Below, piece after piece: positions 34,756-43,424 of a DNA stretch of 64,000 nucleotides. Both the position numbers and the translations under genes were made by a program. The DNA is from Alphaproteobacteria bacterium (GTDB taxonomy: Bacteria; Pseudomonadota; Alphaproteobacteria; Caulobacterales; Maricaulaceae). The stretch is from assembly GCA_016124665.1 (NCBI GenBank), contig WGNH01000027.1, positions 1 to 64,000 of the forward strand, given 5' to 3'. Position 1 is the stretch's first letter, and each line of letters opens with the position of its first letter. The notes beneath the pieces are model-generated. The model did not search any database, had not been told where the DNA came from, and was given only the letters and a program-made list of their open reading frames with translations.

Positions 34756-35634
34756 GTGCAACCCGGTCTGACCTTCCTTGATGCCGTCAACGTCCCGTCC
34801 GGTCCCGGCACGGGCGATGACCGCTATGGATTTGATGAAGGGCAGGGCACAGCCTGGGTCATTGATGGCGCCACCGATGTCGGCACGCGGCGGTTGTTTC
34901 CGGACATTGGCGAGACTCCCGATGCGCCCGATTTCGGCTGGGCAAGCGATGCAGCCTGGTATGCCGACTGTCTCTCCGGACAATTTCTGAATCCGCCGCA
35001 ACCGGATGAAACGGCCACAGCCTATCTCGAACGCGTCATCGCAGATATTGATCGTCTGGCCCGCCGGGACGCCGTCGTCCCCATTGATGAACAGCCCCGT
35101 CACAATCTGCCCAGCGCGGGCGGCATCTGGATGCGGCGCGTCGATGACCGGCTGGAATTTGCCGGGCTGGGCGATTGCGTGGCCATTGTCCGCACCGGCG
35201 GACACACGCAATTCGTCGGTCAGCTGGATCTGATCAGGGCCGAACACGCGCTCAACCGCAAGCAACTGGCCGAGCCGGCGGGCAAGGCGGGCGGCTATGC
35301 CAGTGCCCGCGACGCCCGCAACCGGATGAATACCGAGGGTGCACACTGGGTGTTTTCCCTGCACCCGGAAGCAGCGGCCCATGCCGAGGTGACGCAAATG
35401 CAGATCCGCGGCGAGGCCCATGTGCTCCTGATGTCGGACGGTTTCTTCCGTCTGGTCGAACCCTATGGGCTTTATGACATCAACACGCTGATGGACCGGG
35501 CGCTTGAGGATGATGCCCTGCCGGACCTGACGGCGCAATTGCGCGCCGCCGAACAGAATCCGGAAGACGATATCCGCCTCGGCCGGTTGAAAACCTCCGA
35601 CGATGCCTGCGCTGTACTCGTGGAAATCAGCTAG
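34756..35634 (+). CDS. PP2C-like serine/threonine protein phosphatase
   Basis: The 292-residue protein starts at GTG 34756, directly after yebC. The ordered acidic motifs of PP2C metal sites are present: GTGDDRYGF and AWVIDGATDVG near 20-40, FAGLGDCVAIVR near 135, LLMSDGFFRLV near 225, and TSDDACAVLVEI at the C-terminus. The sequence is divergent from classical PP2C enzymes, but the Asp ladder argues for activity. The substrate is unknown. The last four bases (CTAG) overlap the stop of the convergent beta-propeller gene. Confidence 0.72.
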   Translation: MQPGLTFLDAVNVPSGPGTGDDRYGFDEGQGTAWVIDGATDVGTRRLFPDIGETPDAPDFGWASDAAWYADCLSGQFLNPPQPDETATAYLERVIADIDRLARRDAVVPIDEQPRHNLPSAGGIWMRRVDDRLEFAGLGDCVAIVRTGGHTQFVGQLDLIRAEHALNRKQLAEPAGKAGGYASARDARNRMNTEGAHWVFSLHPEAAAHAEVTQMQIRGEAHVLLMSDGFFRLVEPYGLYDINTLMDRALEDDALPDLTAQLRAAEQNPEDDIRLGRLKTSDDACAVLVEIS

Positions 35635-36725
35635 TCTGCGGGCAGCTCATACCGGCCGATAACGGGCCGCGTCAGCGAGCCGAGCCAGAGATTGCCCTCA
35701 TCGTCCGGCACCACATTCGCCAGCATGCCAAAGCGGCTGTCCGGATCATGGAAGCTGTCGAGATAATTGCCCTCCTCATCGACAACGAGCACGAAGGCTT
35801 TTGTTTCGCCGGGGCGCAGCCACACCCATTCCGGCAATTTGGTAATCATCCGCGTCCAGAATGGGTTGCGGTGTAAAAACCGCATGATCGGCACGCGTTG
35901 TGTATCCATGGTGATGTAGAGACGGCCCTGACCATCCCCCATCAGCCCGTCGGGTATGCCCGGCAAATTCTCGGCCAGGATTTCGAACTCGCCGGCGCGC
36001 GGCCCCTGCAGCCAGTAACGCGACAGCCGGTAGCGATAGGTTTCGAGAACGAAAACGGCGCGATTATCTGCCGACATGGCCACGCCATTGGCGAAATACA
36101 GCCCGTCCGCCAGTACCTCCATCTCGCCCGTTGCCGGATCAAGCGCATAGAGAAGGCCATAGGGGCGGTTCTCTGCCATGTCATAAGCGTATTGCGGCGT
36201 GCCCTGACCCGCACCCCAGCGGTAAGAGGCTTCGGAAAAATAGATCGTCCCGTCCGGCCCGATATCGAGATCATCGGCAAAGGCCAGCGGATATTCGGTT
36301 TCACCCGTGGACAGCAGGGTGACCTCCCCCGACTCCACATTCACGGCATAAATCCCGTCAATCGCGGCGGCGATGAGCCGGCCTTGAGCATCCCATTGCA
36401 GCCCCAGCACGGAATAGCCGTCCGTCACCTGTGCCACCGTGTCGCCGGCCCAGTCATCCCCGTCACGTATCAGCCGGAGGATCGATCCGTCATGCTGGCC
36501 GGAATAGACGGCCCCATCGGCACCGATCGCCACATCCTCGGAGGTGTGCAGTAAGGGGTGGGAGATCAGCTCGGCATCGGCCAGCCGTCCGCGCGGTTCC
36601 AGAGCGCCGGTGAGGGCCGGGGGTTCGGGTTCGTCCCAATGGGCAGGGTCGACCTGTGCCGGCCACGCCCACCATAGCAGAAACAGCACGCCGAAAACGC
36701 CCAGAATGATTGCCAGTGTCCGCAT
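35631..36725 (-). CDS. Strictosidine synthase/SMP-30-like beta-propeller hydrolase, membrane-anchored
   Basis: The 364-residue protein has an uncleaved-looking N-terminal helix (TLAIILGVFGVLFLLWWAW), then a six-bladed propeller: SEDVAIGADGAVYSGQHDG, FADDLDIGPDGTIYFSEASY, YFANGVAMSADNRAVFVLE, then PGIPDGLMGDGQGRLYITMD. The RYRLSRYWLQGP segment matches the strictosidine-synthase-like/APMAP family. A lactonase or arylesterase activity facing the periplasm is likely for the fold but unproven. GGGAGGCGGGG precedes the ATG. Confidence 0.8.
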   Translation of the reverse strand: MRTLAIILGVFGVLFLLWWAWPAQVDPAHWDEPEPPALTGALEPRGRLADAELISHPLLHTSEDVAIGADGAVYSGQHDGSILRLIRDGDDWAGDTVAQVTDGYSVLGLQWDAQGRLIAAAIDGIYAVNVESGEVTLLSTGETEYPLAFADDLDIGPDGTIYFSEASYRWGAGQGTPQYAYDMAENRPYGLLYALDPATGEMEVLADGLYFANGVAMSADNRAVFVLETYRYRLSRYWLQGPRAGEFEILAENLPGIPDGLMGDGQGRLYITMDTQRVPIMRFLHRNPFWTRMITKLPEWVWLRPGETKAFVLVVDEEGNYLDSFHDPDSRFGMLANVVPDDEGNLWLGSLTRPVIGRYELPAD

Positions 36726-36870
36726 GATCCCCGCCTCCCATTGATCCGGCAGCCTAGCTGCAAGTGCGCGCCTGCGGAAGCACCGCTATTAACTGTGGGA
36801 AATCGGGCCGTCGCGCGTTAGGGCACAAGCCGAATCTCTTTATAGGTTTCGCCAGTCACATCACCCGGGA

Positions 36871-38859
36871 ATGGCCGCCATGACGTCTCTTGATCTCAAC
36901 ACCCTGAAACCCATGGCAAATGCCGTTCGCGCCCTGGCGATGGATGCGGTCGAAGCCGCCAATTCCGGTCATCCCGGCATGCCGATGGGCATGGCGGATG
37001 CCGCCACCGTCCTCTGGGCCCGCCATCTGAAGTTTGATCCGGCGGATCCCGACTGGCGTGACCGCGACCGCTTTGTCCTCTCGGCGGGGCATGGCTCCAT
37101 CCTGATCTATGCCCTGCTGCATCTCACCGGTTATGCGGATGTTACGCTGGACGAGATCAAGAATTTCCGCCAGCTCGGTTCGAAAACACCGGGCCACCCC
37201 GAATTCGGCCACACCACCGGCGTCGAGACCACGACCGGGCCGCTGGGACAGGGCATTTCCACTGCGGTCGGCATGGCGCTGGCCGAACGCATTCTCAACG
37301 CCCGTTTTGGCGATGATCTTGTCGATCACCGCACCTGGGTGATCGCCTCTGACGGTGATCTGCAGGAAGGGATTAGCCATGAAGCCATCTCGCTGGCCGG
37401 CCATCTCGGGCTCAAACGCCTCACTGTCCTGTGGGACAATAATTCCATCCAGATCGACGGCGATACGGCGCTGGCCGAGACCTCTGACGTGCTCAAACGC
37501 TTTGAAGCAGCCGGCTGGACCACCGATTCCGTGGACGGTCATGACATGGAAGCGGTCGATGCCGCGCTGGCCCGCGCCAAAACCTCTGATAAGCCGGTCC
37601 TGATTTCCTGCAAGACAGTGATCGGGTTCGGAGCCCCTACCAAGGCCGGAAAGGCCTCCAGTCATGGTTCGCCGCTGGGCGGTGACGAGCTGGCCGGGGC
37701 CAAACAGGCGCTGGGCTGGCCGCATATCGCGTTCGACATCCCTGAAGAGATCCGCGCCAACTGGACCGCCGTCGCCGAAGGCGGAGCCATCGCACGGAAA
37801 GCCTGGGAAGGACGTTACAGCAACACGTCACGGCGCGAGGAATTCGACGCCGCCTTCAAGGCCGGACTGCCCCTTGAAGCCGCCCGCAAACTGGCCGACT
37901 GGCGCCGTGAAGTGGCCGCCGAAAAGCCGAATCTCGCCAGCCGCGCCTCCTCGGGACGGGTTCTGGAACAGATTGTGCCCGTCATGCCGGAGCTGGTCGG
38001 CGGCTCGGCGGACCTCACCGGTTCCAACCTCACCAAGACACCGGATCAGTCGCCCATTCAGGCCGGCGATTATGGCGGCCAGTATATCTATTACGGCGTC
38101 CGCGAGCACGGCATGGCGGCGTGCGCCAACGGCCTGTCCCTGCACGGCGGCGTGCGGCCCTATATCGGCACCTTCCTGGTCTTTGCCGATTACTGCCGTC
38201 CGGCCATCCGTCTTGCGGCGCTGATGGACCAGCCCGTGACCTATGTGTTCACCCACGATTCCATCGGCCTTGGCGAGGATGGCCCCACCCACCAGCCGGT
38301 CGAGCATCTCGCCTCCTTGCGGGCCATGCCCAATGTCCGCGTCTTCCGTCCGGCCGATGCGATAGAGACCGCAGAGAGCTGGGAGCTGGCCCTGTCGCAC
38401 CAGACCGGACCAACGCTTCTGGCGCTGTCACGGCAGAAACTGCCCTTTGCGCGGCAGGATGACGGGTTGGAAAACCTGTCGGCACGCGGGGCCTATGTGC
38501 TGCGCGACATCGAAGCGGCAAAGGCCGTGATCATTGCGACCGGCTCGGAAATCGGTATTGCCCTTGAAGCGGCGGACATTCTCGCCGGGAAGCAGATTCC
38601 GGTTCGTGTTGTCTCTGCGCCTTGCGTGGAAATCTTCCTCGAGCAGGACCGCGCCTATCAGGACAGCGTGTTGCCGGAGGGATTGCCGCGCATCGCGGTC
38701 GAGGCCGGGCTGCGCTATGGCTGGGACGCCCTTATCGGCCGAGAGGGCGGCTTTGTCGGCATGACCGGCTTTGGTGCCTCGGCACCTGCCGAAGCGCTCT
38801 ACGAGCACTTCGGCATCACCGCGGACAACATTGTCAAGGAGGTGCTGGAACGCGTCTAG
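36871..38859 (+). CDS. tkt: Transketolase
   Basis: The 662-residue thiamine-diphosphate enzyme of the pentose phosphate pathway has full family length. Visible motifs are [50 protein letters not shown], the TPP-binding [13 protein letters not shown] through [10 protein letters not shown], then [20 protein letters not shown] and [20 protein letters not shown]. The C-terminal domain ends [15 protein letters not shown]. The start at 36871 or nine bases later cannot be decided. Its TAG shares CTAG with the convergent oxygenase gene. Confidence 0.96.
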   Translation: MAAMTSLDLNTLKPMANAVRALAMDAVEAANSGHPGMPMGMADAATVLWARHLKFDPADPDWRDRDRFVLSAGHGSILIYALLHLTGYADVTLDEIKNFRQLGSKTPGHPEFGHTTGVETTTGPLGQGISTAVGMALAERILNARFGDDLVDHRTWVIASDGDLQEGISHEAISLAGHLGLKRLTVLWDNNSIQIDGDTALAETSDVLKRFEAAGWTTDSVDGHDMEAVDAALARAKTSDKPVLISCKTVIGFGAPTKAGKASSHGSPLGGDELAGAKQALGWPHIAFDIPEEIRANWTAVAEGGAIARKAWEGRYSNTSRREEFDAAFKAGLPLEAARKLADWRREVAAEKPNLASRASSGRVLEQIVPVMPELVGGSADLTGSNLTKTPDQSPIQAGDYGGQYIYYGVREHGMAACANGLSLHGGVRPYIGTFLVFADYCRPAIRLAALMDQPVTYVFTHDSIGLGEDGPTHQPVEHLASLRAMPNVRVFRPADAIETAESWELALSHQTGPTLLALSRQKLPFARQDDGLENLSARGAYVLRDIEAAKAVIIATGSEIGIALEAADILAGKQIPVRVVSAPCVEIFLEQDRAYQDSVLPEGLPRIAVEAGLRYGWDALIGREGGFVGMTGFGASAPAEALYEHFGITADNIVKEVLERV

Positions 38860-40043
38860 CCGACGCGTTCAATCACGCCATAGCCGAAGAGCTGGTTCAG
38901 CGCCTTCTGGGCCTCTTCCTCTCCGGCCGCCTCGAAGGCGGAGAGGTTGAACACTTCGCCATCCAGTACCTTGTCGAGCCCGGCTTCAGCCGCAGACGGG
39001 AAGATCAGTTCACCGCCAGCCGTGATCAGCACAAGCCGGTCCTCATCCTCCGCCAGACGCCAGGGAATGTCGGGACGAATCCGGAATTTCGCACCCGGCG
39101 TTGTCGCCGCTCCCCGACCGGTAATGGCGCCTTCGGAATAGGGCGGCCGCGAGCGGATGAAATTGTCGACAAACAGGTCGAAGGCATTCTCGAGATTGGC
39201 TTCTTCCGCAATGATTTTGACCAGCGAGTTGAAATGCGCCTCGGCCTGCGCCCGGTCATAGTCGGCGCGCGCATAGCCGGGCGGCAGCGACTGCCGGAAT
39301 TCCGGATGCCGCAAAGCGACTTCGGACACGGCTTCCAGCATCAGGTCCGCCCAGGTTTTCACAATCATGCCAACCGTGATGTGCAGGCTGTCGGCCGAGC
39401 CCTGTGCCTGCGCATCATGCATCAGGCCGCGTGGAACATAGGCGCAATCGCCCGCCTTGAGGACGAATTCCTCGACCAGTTCCCCGGGCTGGACATGATC
39501 CGGGTTGAAGCCTTCGCCACGATAGGGCTTGTCGACCGATTGATCATAGAGCCGCCACAGCTTCTCGCCTTCGACCTGGAGCACGAAGACATCATGGTCG
39601 TCATAATGCGTCCGGAAGCCCTGATTGTTCGGCGGCGTCAGATAGATATTGGTCTGCACATGGCTGGTGAAGACCGATTCCATCGCCCGGCAGAAACTTT
39701 TCAGCCCCAGATCGGCCTGGTGCAGATGCGGCAGGATCAGCGTGCCACCTTCCTGGTAGAGATTGGCGATCGCGCCGCGGTCCGCATATCCATTCGAGAG
39801 CAGGAACTGGTCGCGAGTGATCGGAGGATCGGCGCGGGCCATATCGACGTCATCGCCGTGGAAATCACGGCTGGCGAGCAGGGTATCGACCCGCGCGACC
39901 GACAACAGCTCCTTGTAGCGGTCAGGCTCGTTGCGCGAAACGATCAGCGCCTTCTGCTCGAAATAGGTCTTGAAGAAGTCCTCAGACCCGTTCGGGCCGA
40001 TGCAGTAATCCAGAACGTCGCGTCCCCAAGGATGGTCAGCCAT
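38856..40043 (-). CDS. JmjC-like cupin protein (ribosomal oxygenase/YcfD type)
   Basis: ATG 40043 (GGGGA 5 nt upstream) gives 395 residues; longer in-frame starts lack similarity. The core has [20 protein letters not shown], in which H-x-D supplies the Fe(II) ligands, then [14 protein letters not shown] with the distal histidine. The N-terminal [16 protein letters not shown] and C-terminal winged-helix-like half match the YcfD/MINA53 2-oxoglutarate oxygenases that hydroxylate ribosomal proteins. Exact substrate unknown. Confidence 0.78.
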   Translation of the reverse strand: MADHPWGRDVLDYCIGPNGSEDFFKTYFEQKALIVSRNEPDRYKELLSVARVDTLLASRDFHGDDVDMARADPPITRDQFLLSNGYADRGAIANLYQEGGTLILPHLHQADLGLKSFCRAMESVFTSHVQTNIYLTPPNNQGFRTHYDDHDVFVLQVEGEKLWRLYDQSVDKPYRGEGFNPDHVQPGELVEEFVLKAGDCAYVPRGLMHDAQAQGSADSLHITVGMIVKTWADLMLEAVSEVALRHPEFRQSLPPGYARADYDRAQAEAHFNSLVKIIAEEANLENAFDLFVDNFIRSRPPYSEGAITGRGAATTPGAKFRIRPDIPWRLAEDEDRLVLITAGGELIFPSAAEAGLDKVLDGEVFNLSAFEAAGEEEAQKALNQLFGYGVIERVG

Positions 40044-40278
40044 ATTGTCCCCACGCATTTGATGATGTCGCAGAGCGGTTGCGCGGCGACTTTGTTCCAG
40101 TGAAATCAGGAATGAAGCAACTGTCCAGCCATGTTTGCCGAAAATACCGCAGCCAGCGGGCATTGGCGTCGATTGGCCGCATCACCCCCCATTTCGGAGC
40201 ATGCCGCCGGGCGTTGCATGCGGCTGGCCAGTCAGGGGACCGGCCAGCTCCCACGCCATAAAGGCAGTTATGTCGGAA

Positions 40279-40752
40279 TTAACAGCGGCGGCCGCGGCCG
40301 ATCGGATCGCCATAAGTCCCGGTATCGCTGTCTGTGCAATTACGGCGGCGGCCACCCCGGCCATTACCAACAGGATCGGCATAAGTGCCCGTATCGCTGT
40401 CCGTGATGCCGGATGTCCGCCCGCGACTGCCGCGGCCATTGCCCACCGGGTCGGCATAGCTGCCGGTATCATTGTCGGTGATTCCCGATGTGCCCCTGCC
40501 GCGTCCGCCACGGCCATTGCCCGCCGGATCCGCGTAAGGACCGGTATCACTGTCGGTGATGCCGGTCGTACGTCCTCCTCCCCGCCCGTATCCGGCGGCG
40601 TCGGCATAGGCACCGACATCAGCATCGGTAATGCCGGTATAGCTCCCGGTCGTGGCACAGCCGGTGACCAGGCCTGCAGCACCTGTCGCCAGCCCGGCCC
40701 CGGCGACTTTCGTCAGAAAGGACCGGCGGCTGAGTTTTGATTTCCTGGCCAT
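40279..40752 (-). CDS. Tat-exported DSDTG-repeat lipoprotein
   Basis: The 157-residue protein has a twin-arginine signal (KLSRRSFLTKVAGAG) ending in LVTGC, so Cys32 is a plausible lipidation site. The mature part is five repeats of about 23-26 residues with core GITDSDTGTYADPAGNGRG. The spacers are Gly/Arg-rich. The last repeat is bracketed by Cys139 and the C-terminal Cys157. D-x-D-x-G-x-x-x-D in each core resembles a calcium loop, an inference. AAGGAGT precedes the ATG. It lies 39 bp after its paralogue at 40792 and is probably co-transcribed. No described family is recognised. Confidence 0.8.
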   Translation of the reverse strand: MARKSKLSRRSFLTKVAGAGLATGAAGLVTGCATTGSYTGITDADVGAYADAAGYGRGGGRTTGITDSDTGPYADPAGNGRGGRGRGTSGITDNDTGSYADPVGNGRGSRGRTSGITDSDTGTYADPVGNGRGGRRRNCTDSDTGTYGDPIGRGRRC

Positions 40753-40791
40753 GTCATACTCCTTGCCGGCACGCCGTCCGGCATCAAATGA

Positions 40792-41367
40792 TTAGCAGCG
40801 ATCACCCCGGCCGATCGGATCGCCATAGGTGCCGGTATCGGAATCCGTGCAACGGCGGCCTCCGCGGCCATTGCCCACCGGGTCAGCATAGGCACCGGTA
40901 TCGCTATCGGTGACGCCTGTCCGGCGGCTGCCGCGGCCATTTCCGGCCGGATCGGCATACGTACCGGTATCGCTGTCGGTGATACCCGACCGGCGGCTAC
41001 CGCGGCCATTCCCGGCCGGATCGGCATACGTACCGGAATCGCTGTCGGTGACGCCAGTCCGGCGGCTGCCACGGCCATTTCCGGCGGGATCGGCATAGGT
41101 CCCTGTATCGCTGTCGGTGATGCCGGAATTGCGCCGCCCGCGGCCATAACCGGCGCGATCGGCATTGCTGCCACTATCGCTATCGGTCACACCCGTGCGC
41201 CCGTATCCGGCGCGGTCCGCATAACTGCCGCTGTCGGAATCCGTGCGTCCGGTGTAATTCTGCGCGAGCGCACTGCCGGTCACGGTTCCGGCGGCACCGA
41301 GCGCAACGCTGGCACCGGCCACGCGCGTCAGGAATGAGCGCCGGCTGAGTTTACCCTTTTTGGCCAT
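40792..41367 (-). CDS. Tat-exported DSDTG-repeat protein, seven repeats
   Basis: ATG 41367 (AGGGGAGG upstream) gives 191 residues. The Tat signal KLSRRSFLTRVAGAS ends in GSALA before Gln36, a normal signal peptidase I site. So this paralogue is released while its downstream neighbour is probably lipidated. Seven repeats follow; units 3-6 are exactly 23 residues (TGVTDSDSGTYADPAGNGRG plus SRR). The last repeat is flanked by Cys173 and terminal Cys191, at the same 18-residue distance as in the neighbour. Composition is Gly, Asp, Arg, Ser and Thr with no Lys after the signal. A Fur-like box and a promoter shared with the third paralogue lie upstream. Confidence 0.83.
   Translation of the reverse strand: MAKKGKLSRRSFLTRVAGASVALGAAGTVTGSALAQNYTGRTDSDSGSYADRAGYGRTGVTDSDSGSNADRAGYGRGRRNSGITDSDTGTYADPAGNGRGSRRTGVTDSDSGTYADPAGNGRGSRRSGITDSDTGTYADPAGNGRGSRRTGVTDSDTGAYADPVGNGRGGRRCTDSDTGTYGDPIGRGDRC
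40852..41127 (-). repeat. Four tandem 69-bp coding repeats
   Basis: Four consecutive 69-bp units encode the 23-residue DSDTG repeat (residues 81-172). They alternate between SGIT and TGVT openings, suggesting that a two-unit 138-bp block was duplicated. Similarity is high at DNA level, so copy number may vary between strains. Confidence 0.82.
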
Positions 41368-41447
41368 GATCCGGCCTCCCCTGTTGTCTGTCATCCGGAC
41401 GGTGCCGGGTCCCTCGCAGCGAAATACTATTCCTGTGAAAGGGTTGT

Positions 41448-41459
41448 GGTCAAATGGAA
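41448..41459 (-). promoter_or_regulatory. Shared promoter element upstream of the seven-repeat Tat gene
   Basis: The minus strand reads TTCCATTTGACC, identical over 12 bp to the element at 42081-42092. TTGACC works as a -35 box, with TAGTAT (41429-41424) 18 bp downstream as a weak -10. The start codon is about 60 nt further on. Confidence 0.5.
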
Positions 41460-41509
41460 TCAAGTATTTCATCAAATAAATCGGCTATTTAACCTGCATT
41501 ATATAAGAC

Positions 41510-41524
41510 TGATAATCACTCGCA
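41510..41524. promoter_or_regulatory. Fur-box-like half-matched site upstream of the seven-repeat Tat gene
   Basis: TGATAATCACTCGCA matches TGATAAT-N-ATTATCA at 11 of 14 positions (left half perfect). It lies upstream of the promoter element at 41448-41459. It is weaker than the sites at 42113-42221. Confidence 0.4.
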
Positions 41525-41580
41525 AAAAAGAAGGCGTTGCAGATCAGCCTGTAATTGGTCAGGGGCCGTGTCCGGACAAG

Positions 41581-41612
41581 AAAAAACCGGCAGCCCGAAA
41601 GCCGCCGGTTTC
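41581..41612 (-). terminator. Intrinsic terminator after the four-repeat Tat gene
   Basis: Read on the minus strand, AAACCGGC (41611-41604) pairs with GCCGGTTT (41591-41584), followed by more T residues. It lies 25 bp past the stop at 41636 and separates this gene from the next paralogue. Confidence 0.85.
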
Positions 41613-41635
41613 TTCAATTCCAACGGTCGAGCGGA

Positions 41636-41989
41636 TTAGCCCCCGCGACCGCGTCCTGCCGGATCCGAACAACCCGATGTGTCGCTGTCGGTATAGCCGG
41701 AATTGCCGCGGCCATGCCCGGCATTGTCGGCGCAGCCACCGGTATCGCTGTCGGTGTAACCGGTATAGCCGGTACCGCGGCCAGCCTGGTCGGCGTAGGA
41801 ACCGCTGTCATTGTCGGTGATACCGGTGCGGCCATTGCCTGCCGGATCCGAATTGCCACCGCTGTCGGAATCGGTACGGCCACGGATCATGGTGGCACCC
41901 GCGACGGCACCAACGGCGCCGGTGATGGCAACGCCACCCACAACGCGTGTCATGAATGAACGGCGGCTGAGTTTACCTTTTTTGGCCAT
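41636..41989 (-). CDS. Tat-exported DSDTG-repeat protein, four repeats
   Basis: ATG 41989 (AAGGGAGGT upstream) gives 117 residues. The Tat n-region KKGKLSRRSFMTRVVGG is nearly identical to that of the seven-repeat paralogue; no clear cleavage motif follows, so it may stay membrane-anchored. Four degenerate repeats include GRTDSDSGGNSDPAGNGR and GYTDSDTGGCADNAGHGRG. Its two cysteines (86 and 107) lie inside consecutive repeats, replacing the aromatic Tyr position, unlike the end-capping pair of the other two proteins. It has its own promoter, terminator and the strongest Fur-like boxes. Confidence 0.8.
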   Translation of the reverse strand: MAKKGKLSRRSFMTRVVGGVAITGAVGAVAGATMIRGRTDSDSGGNSDPAGNGRTGITDNDSGSYADQAGRGTGYTGYTDSDTGGCADNAGHGRGNSGYTDSDTSGCSDPAGRGRGG

Positions 41990-42058
41990 GAGAAATGGAC
42001 CTCCCTTGAACTGACTGAATAAGCTGCGCATCCCCCGCGGAGCTGATTTCGCGGTGCA

Positions 42059-42092
42059 GTTATGCGGCGAATTGTCCCTGGGTCAAATGGAA
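42059..42092 (-). promoter_or_regulatory. Promoter of the four-repeat Tat gene
   Basis: TTGACC (42086-42081) and CATAAC (42064-42059) are separated by 16 bp. The 12-bp TTCCATTTGACC covering the -35 is identical to that of the paralogue at 41448-41459, so both genes probably share a regulator or duplicated control region. Confidence 0.52.
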
Positions 42093-42112
42093 ATTTGTAT
42101 TTACTTGGTATC

Positions 42113-42127
42113 TGATAGTCATTCTCA
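42113..42127. promoter_or_regulatory. Fur-box-like site A
   Basis: TGATAGTCATTCTCA matches the 7-1-7 Fur box TGATAAT-N-ATTATCA at 12 of 14 positions. It lies 27 bp upstream of the -35 of the four-repeat Tat gene. Confidence 0.55.
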
Positions 42128-42173
42128 TAAAAAAGCGCTCTCAGGTTGAAAATAATGGCTAAATTCTCGCTTC

Positions 42174-42188
42174 TGATAATCATTATCA
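42174..42188. promoter_or_regulatory. Perfect Fur-box-like 7-1-7 palindrome (site B)
   Basis: TGATAATCATTATCA is an exact match to the TGATAAT-N-ATTATCA consensus known for Fur, and extends to CTGATAATCATTATCAG. It lies between the Tat-repeat gene and ruvC. Ferric uptake or another metal-sensing Fur-family repressor is the likely ligand; whether alphaproteobacterial Fur of this organism uses the motif is unproven. Confidence 0.7.
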
Positions 42189-42206
42189 GAATCAATGCTT
42201 GATTAC

Positions 42207-42221
42207 TGATACTCATTCTCA
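42207..42221. promoter_or_regulatory. Fur-box-like site C
   Basis: TGATACTCATTCTCA matches the 7-1-7 Fur box at 12 of 14 positions. It lies 65 bp upstream of ruvC. Centre-to-centre spacing to site B is 33 bp, and from B to A 61 bp. Confidence 0.55.
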
Positions 42222-42285
42222 ATTCTGATGCAGCGTCAGAACGGGGAGTGTGCGATGCGGATCAATCAGCGCTAGTCTCTCCCGC

Positions 42286-42786
42286 ATGAGCTCAGCGATT
42301 CGCATTCTCGGCATTGATCCCGGCCTCCGCCACACCGGCTGGGGCATCATAACACTGGAGGGGTCGCGCTTGCGGCGTGTGGCCGACGGGTGCATTTCGG
42401 CGAAAGCCGGTCTGCCGCTTTCCGAGCGCCTGATGGTGATTCACGCCGGGCTCGAAGCCGTCATTGCCGAGCACGAACCACATGAGGCAGCGGCCGAGGA
42501 AACCTTCATGGCCACCAATGCCGCCAGCGCGCTGAAACTGGGCCATGCCCGGGCGGCGGCCCTGCTGGCCCCGGCCCGCGCCGGATTGCCGGTGGCGGAA
42601 TATGCGGCGCGCCTGGTCAAGAAGGCCGTGGTCGGGACCGGCCGCGCGGAAAAGGCGCAGGTGGCCGCCATGATCGCGATCCTGTTGCCGGGCTGTACGG
42701 CCCGTGACGATGCTGCGGATGCGCTGGCCGTGGCCATCTGTCATGCTCATCACCGCACTGCGCATAAGCTGGGGAGTGCCGCATGA
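42286..42786 (+). CDS. ruvC: Holliday junction resolvase RuvC
   Basis: The start at ATG 42286 gives 166 residues (MSSAIRILGIDPGLRHTGWG), removing an unsupported 12-residue extension. The endonuclease cleaves Holliday junctions located by RuvAB. Catalytic acidic residues are visible in GIDPG, in AAEETFMATNAASALKLG and in ARDDAADALAVA. Its last four bases overlap the ruvA ATG. Three Fur-like boxes precede it, but they probably serve the divergent Tat-repeat gene. Confidence 0.95.
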   Translation: MSSAIRILGIDPGLRHTGWGIITLEGSRLRRVADGCISAKAGLPLSERLMVIHAGLEAVIAEHEPHEAAAEETFMATNAASALKLGHARAAALLAPARAGLPVAEYAARLVKKAVVGTGRAEKAQVAAMIAILLPGCTARDDAADALAVAICHAHHRTAHKLGSAA

Positions 42787-43424
42787 TCGGAAAACTGCGC
42801 GGCATCGTCGATGCCATCGGCGAAAGCGAGGCGGTAATCGACGTCAATGGCGTGGGCTATCTGGTTGGTATGGGCGGGCAGGCGCTGGCCCGGCTGACGC
42901 AAGGGGCCGAAATCGAGGTCCATATCGAGACCTATGTCCGCGAGGATTCCTTCCGGCTCTGGGGCTTTCTGTCGGAACGCGAGCGCGCCTGGTTTGCCCG
43001 GCTTCAGCTCATCCAGGGCGTGGGCGCCAAGGCGGCCCTCGCCATACTCGATGCGCTCGGCGTGGACGAGCTGGAAAGCGCCGCCGCGCTCGGTGATGCA
43101 GCGTCCTTCGGCAAGGCCAAGGGTGTCGGGCCGAAGCTTGCTGCCCGGCTGGCGCTGGAAATGAAGGACAAACCCCCGCCCACAGGCCGCGCCTTTGCCT
43201 CGGGCTTCAGCGTCGCCGCCCATGCCGGGCTCGCCTCGGCGCAGACGGGCGACACCCCGTCCCACAGCAGCAATGCCGCGCGCGAGGAAACCGTGTCCGC
43301 CCTGCTCAATCTCGGCTATGGGGAAACCGAGGCGCGCCGCGCCGCCGCGGCGGCCACCCGTGCCAGCCCCGGCGCCGATATTGCGGCTCTGATCCGGCTG
43401 GCCCTGAAGGAGTTGTCGAAATGA
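42783..43424 (+). CDS. ruvA: Holliday junction branch migration protein RuvA
   Basis: The 213-residue protein has the N-terminal OB-fold domain (MIGKLRGIVDAIGESEAVID), helix-hairpin-helix motifs in LIQGVGAKAALAILDALG and FGKAKGVGPKLAARLALEMK, and a C-terminal domain (LLNLGYGETEARRAAAAA) that contacts RuvB. It is coupled to ruvC upstream and to a metallohydrolase gene downstream by 4-bp overlaps. Confidence 0.95.
   Translation: MIGKLRGIVDAIGESEAVIDVNGVGYLVGMGGQALARLTQGAEIEVHIETYVREDSFRLWGFLSERERAWFARLQLIQGVGAKAALAILDALGVDELESAAALGDAASFGKAKGVGPKLAARLALEMKDKPPPTGRAFASGFSVAAHAGLASAQTGDTPSHSSNAAREETVSALLNLGYGETEARRAAAAATRASPGADIAALIRLALKELSK

Noticed and set aside
38622..40103. 493-codon plus-strand frame across the tkt end and the oxygenase gene
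   Set aside because: Antisense shadow of the well-supported JmjC-like gene; no domain, no ribosome site.
40223..40248. GCTGGCC/GGCCAGC hairpin past the lipoprotein gene as a terminator
   Set aside because: A 7-bp stem with a 12-nt loop and no T-tract on either strand; left unannotated.
40852..41127. Regular 69-bp repeats looking like a CRISPR or minisatellite array
   Set aside because: The repeats are in frame and encode a conserved protein unit, with no unique spacers and no cas genes.
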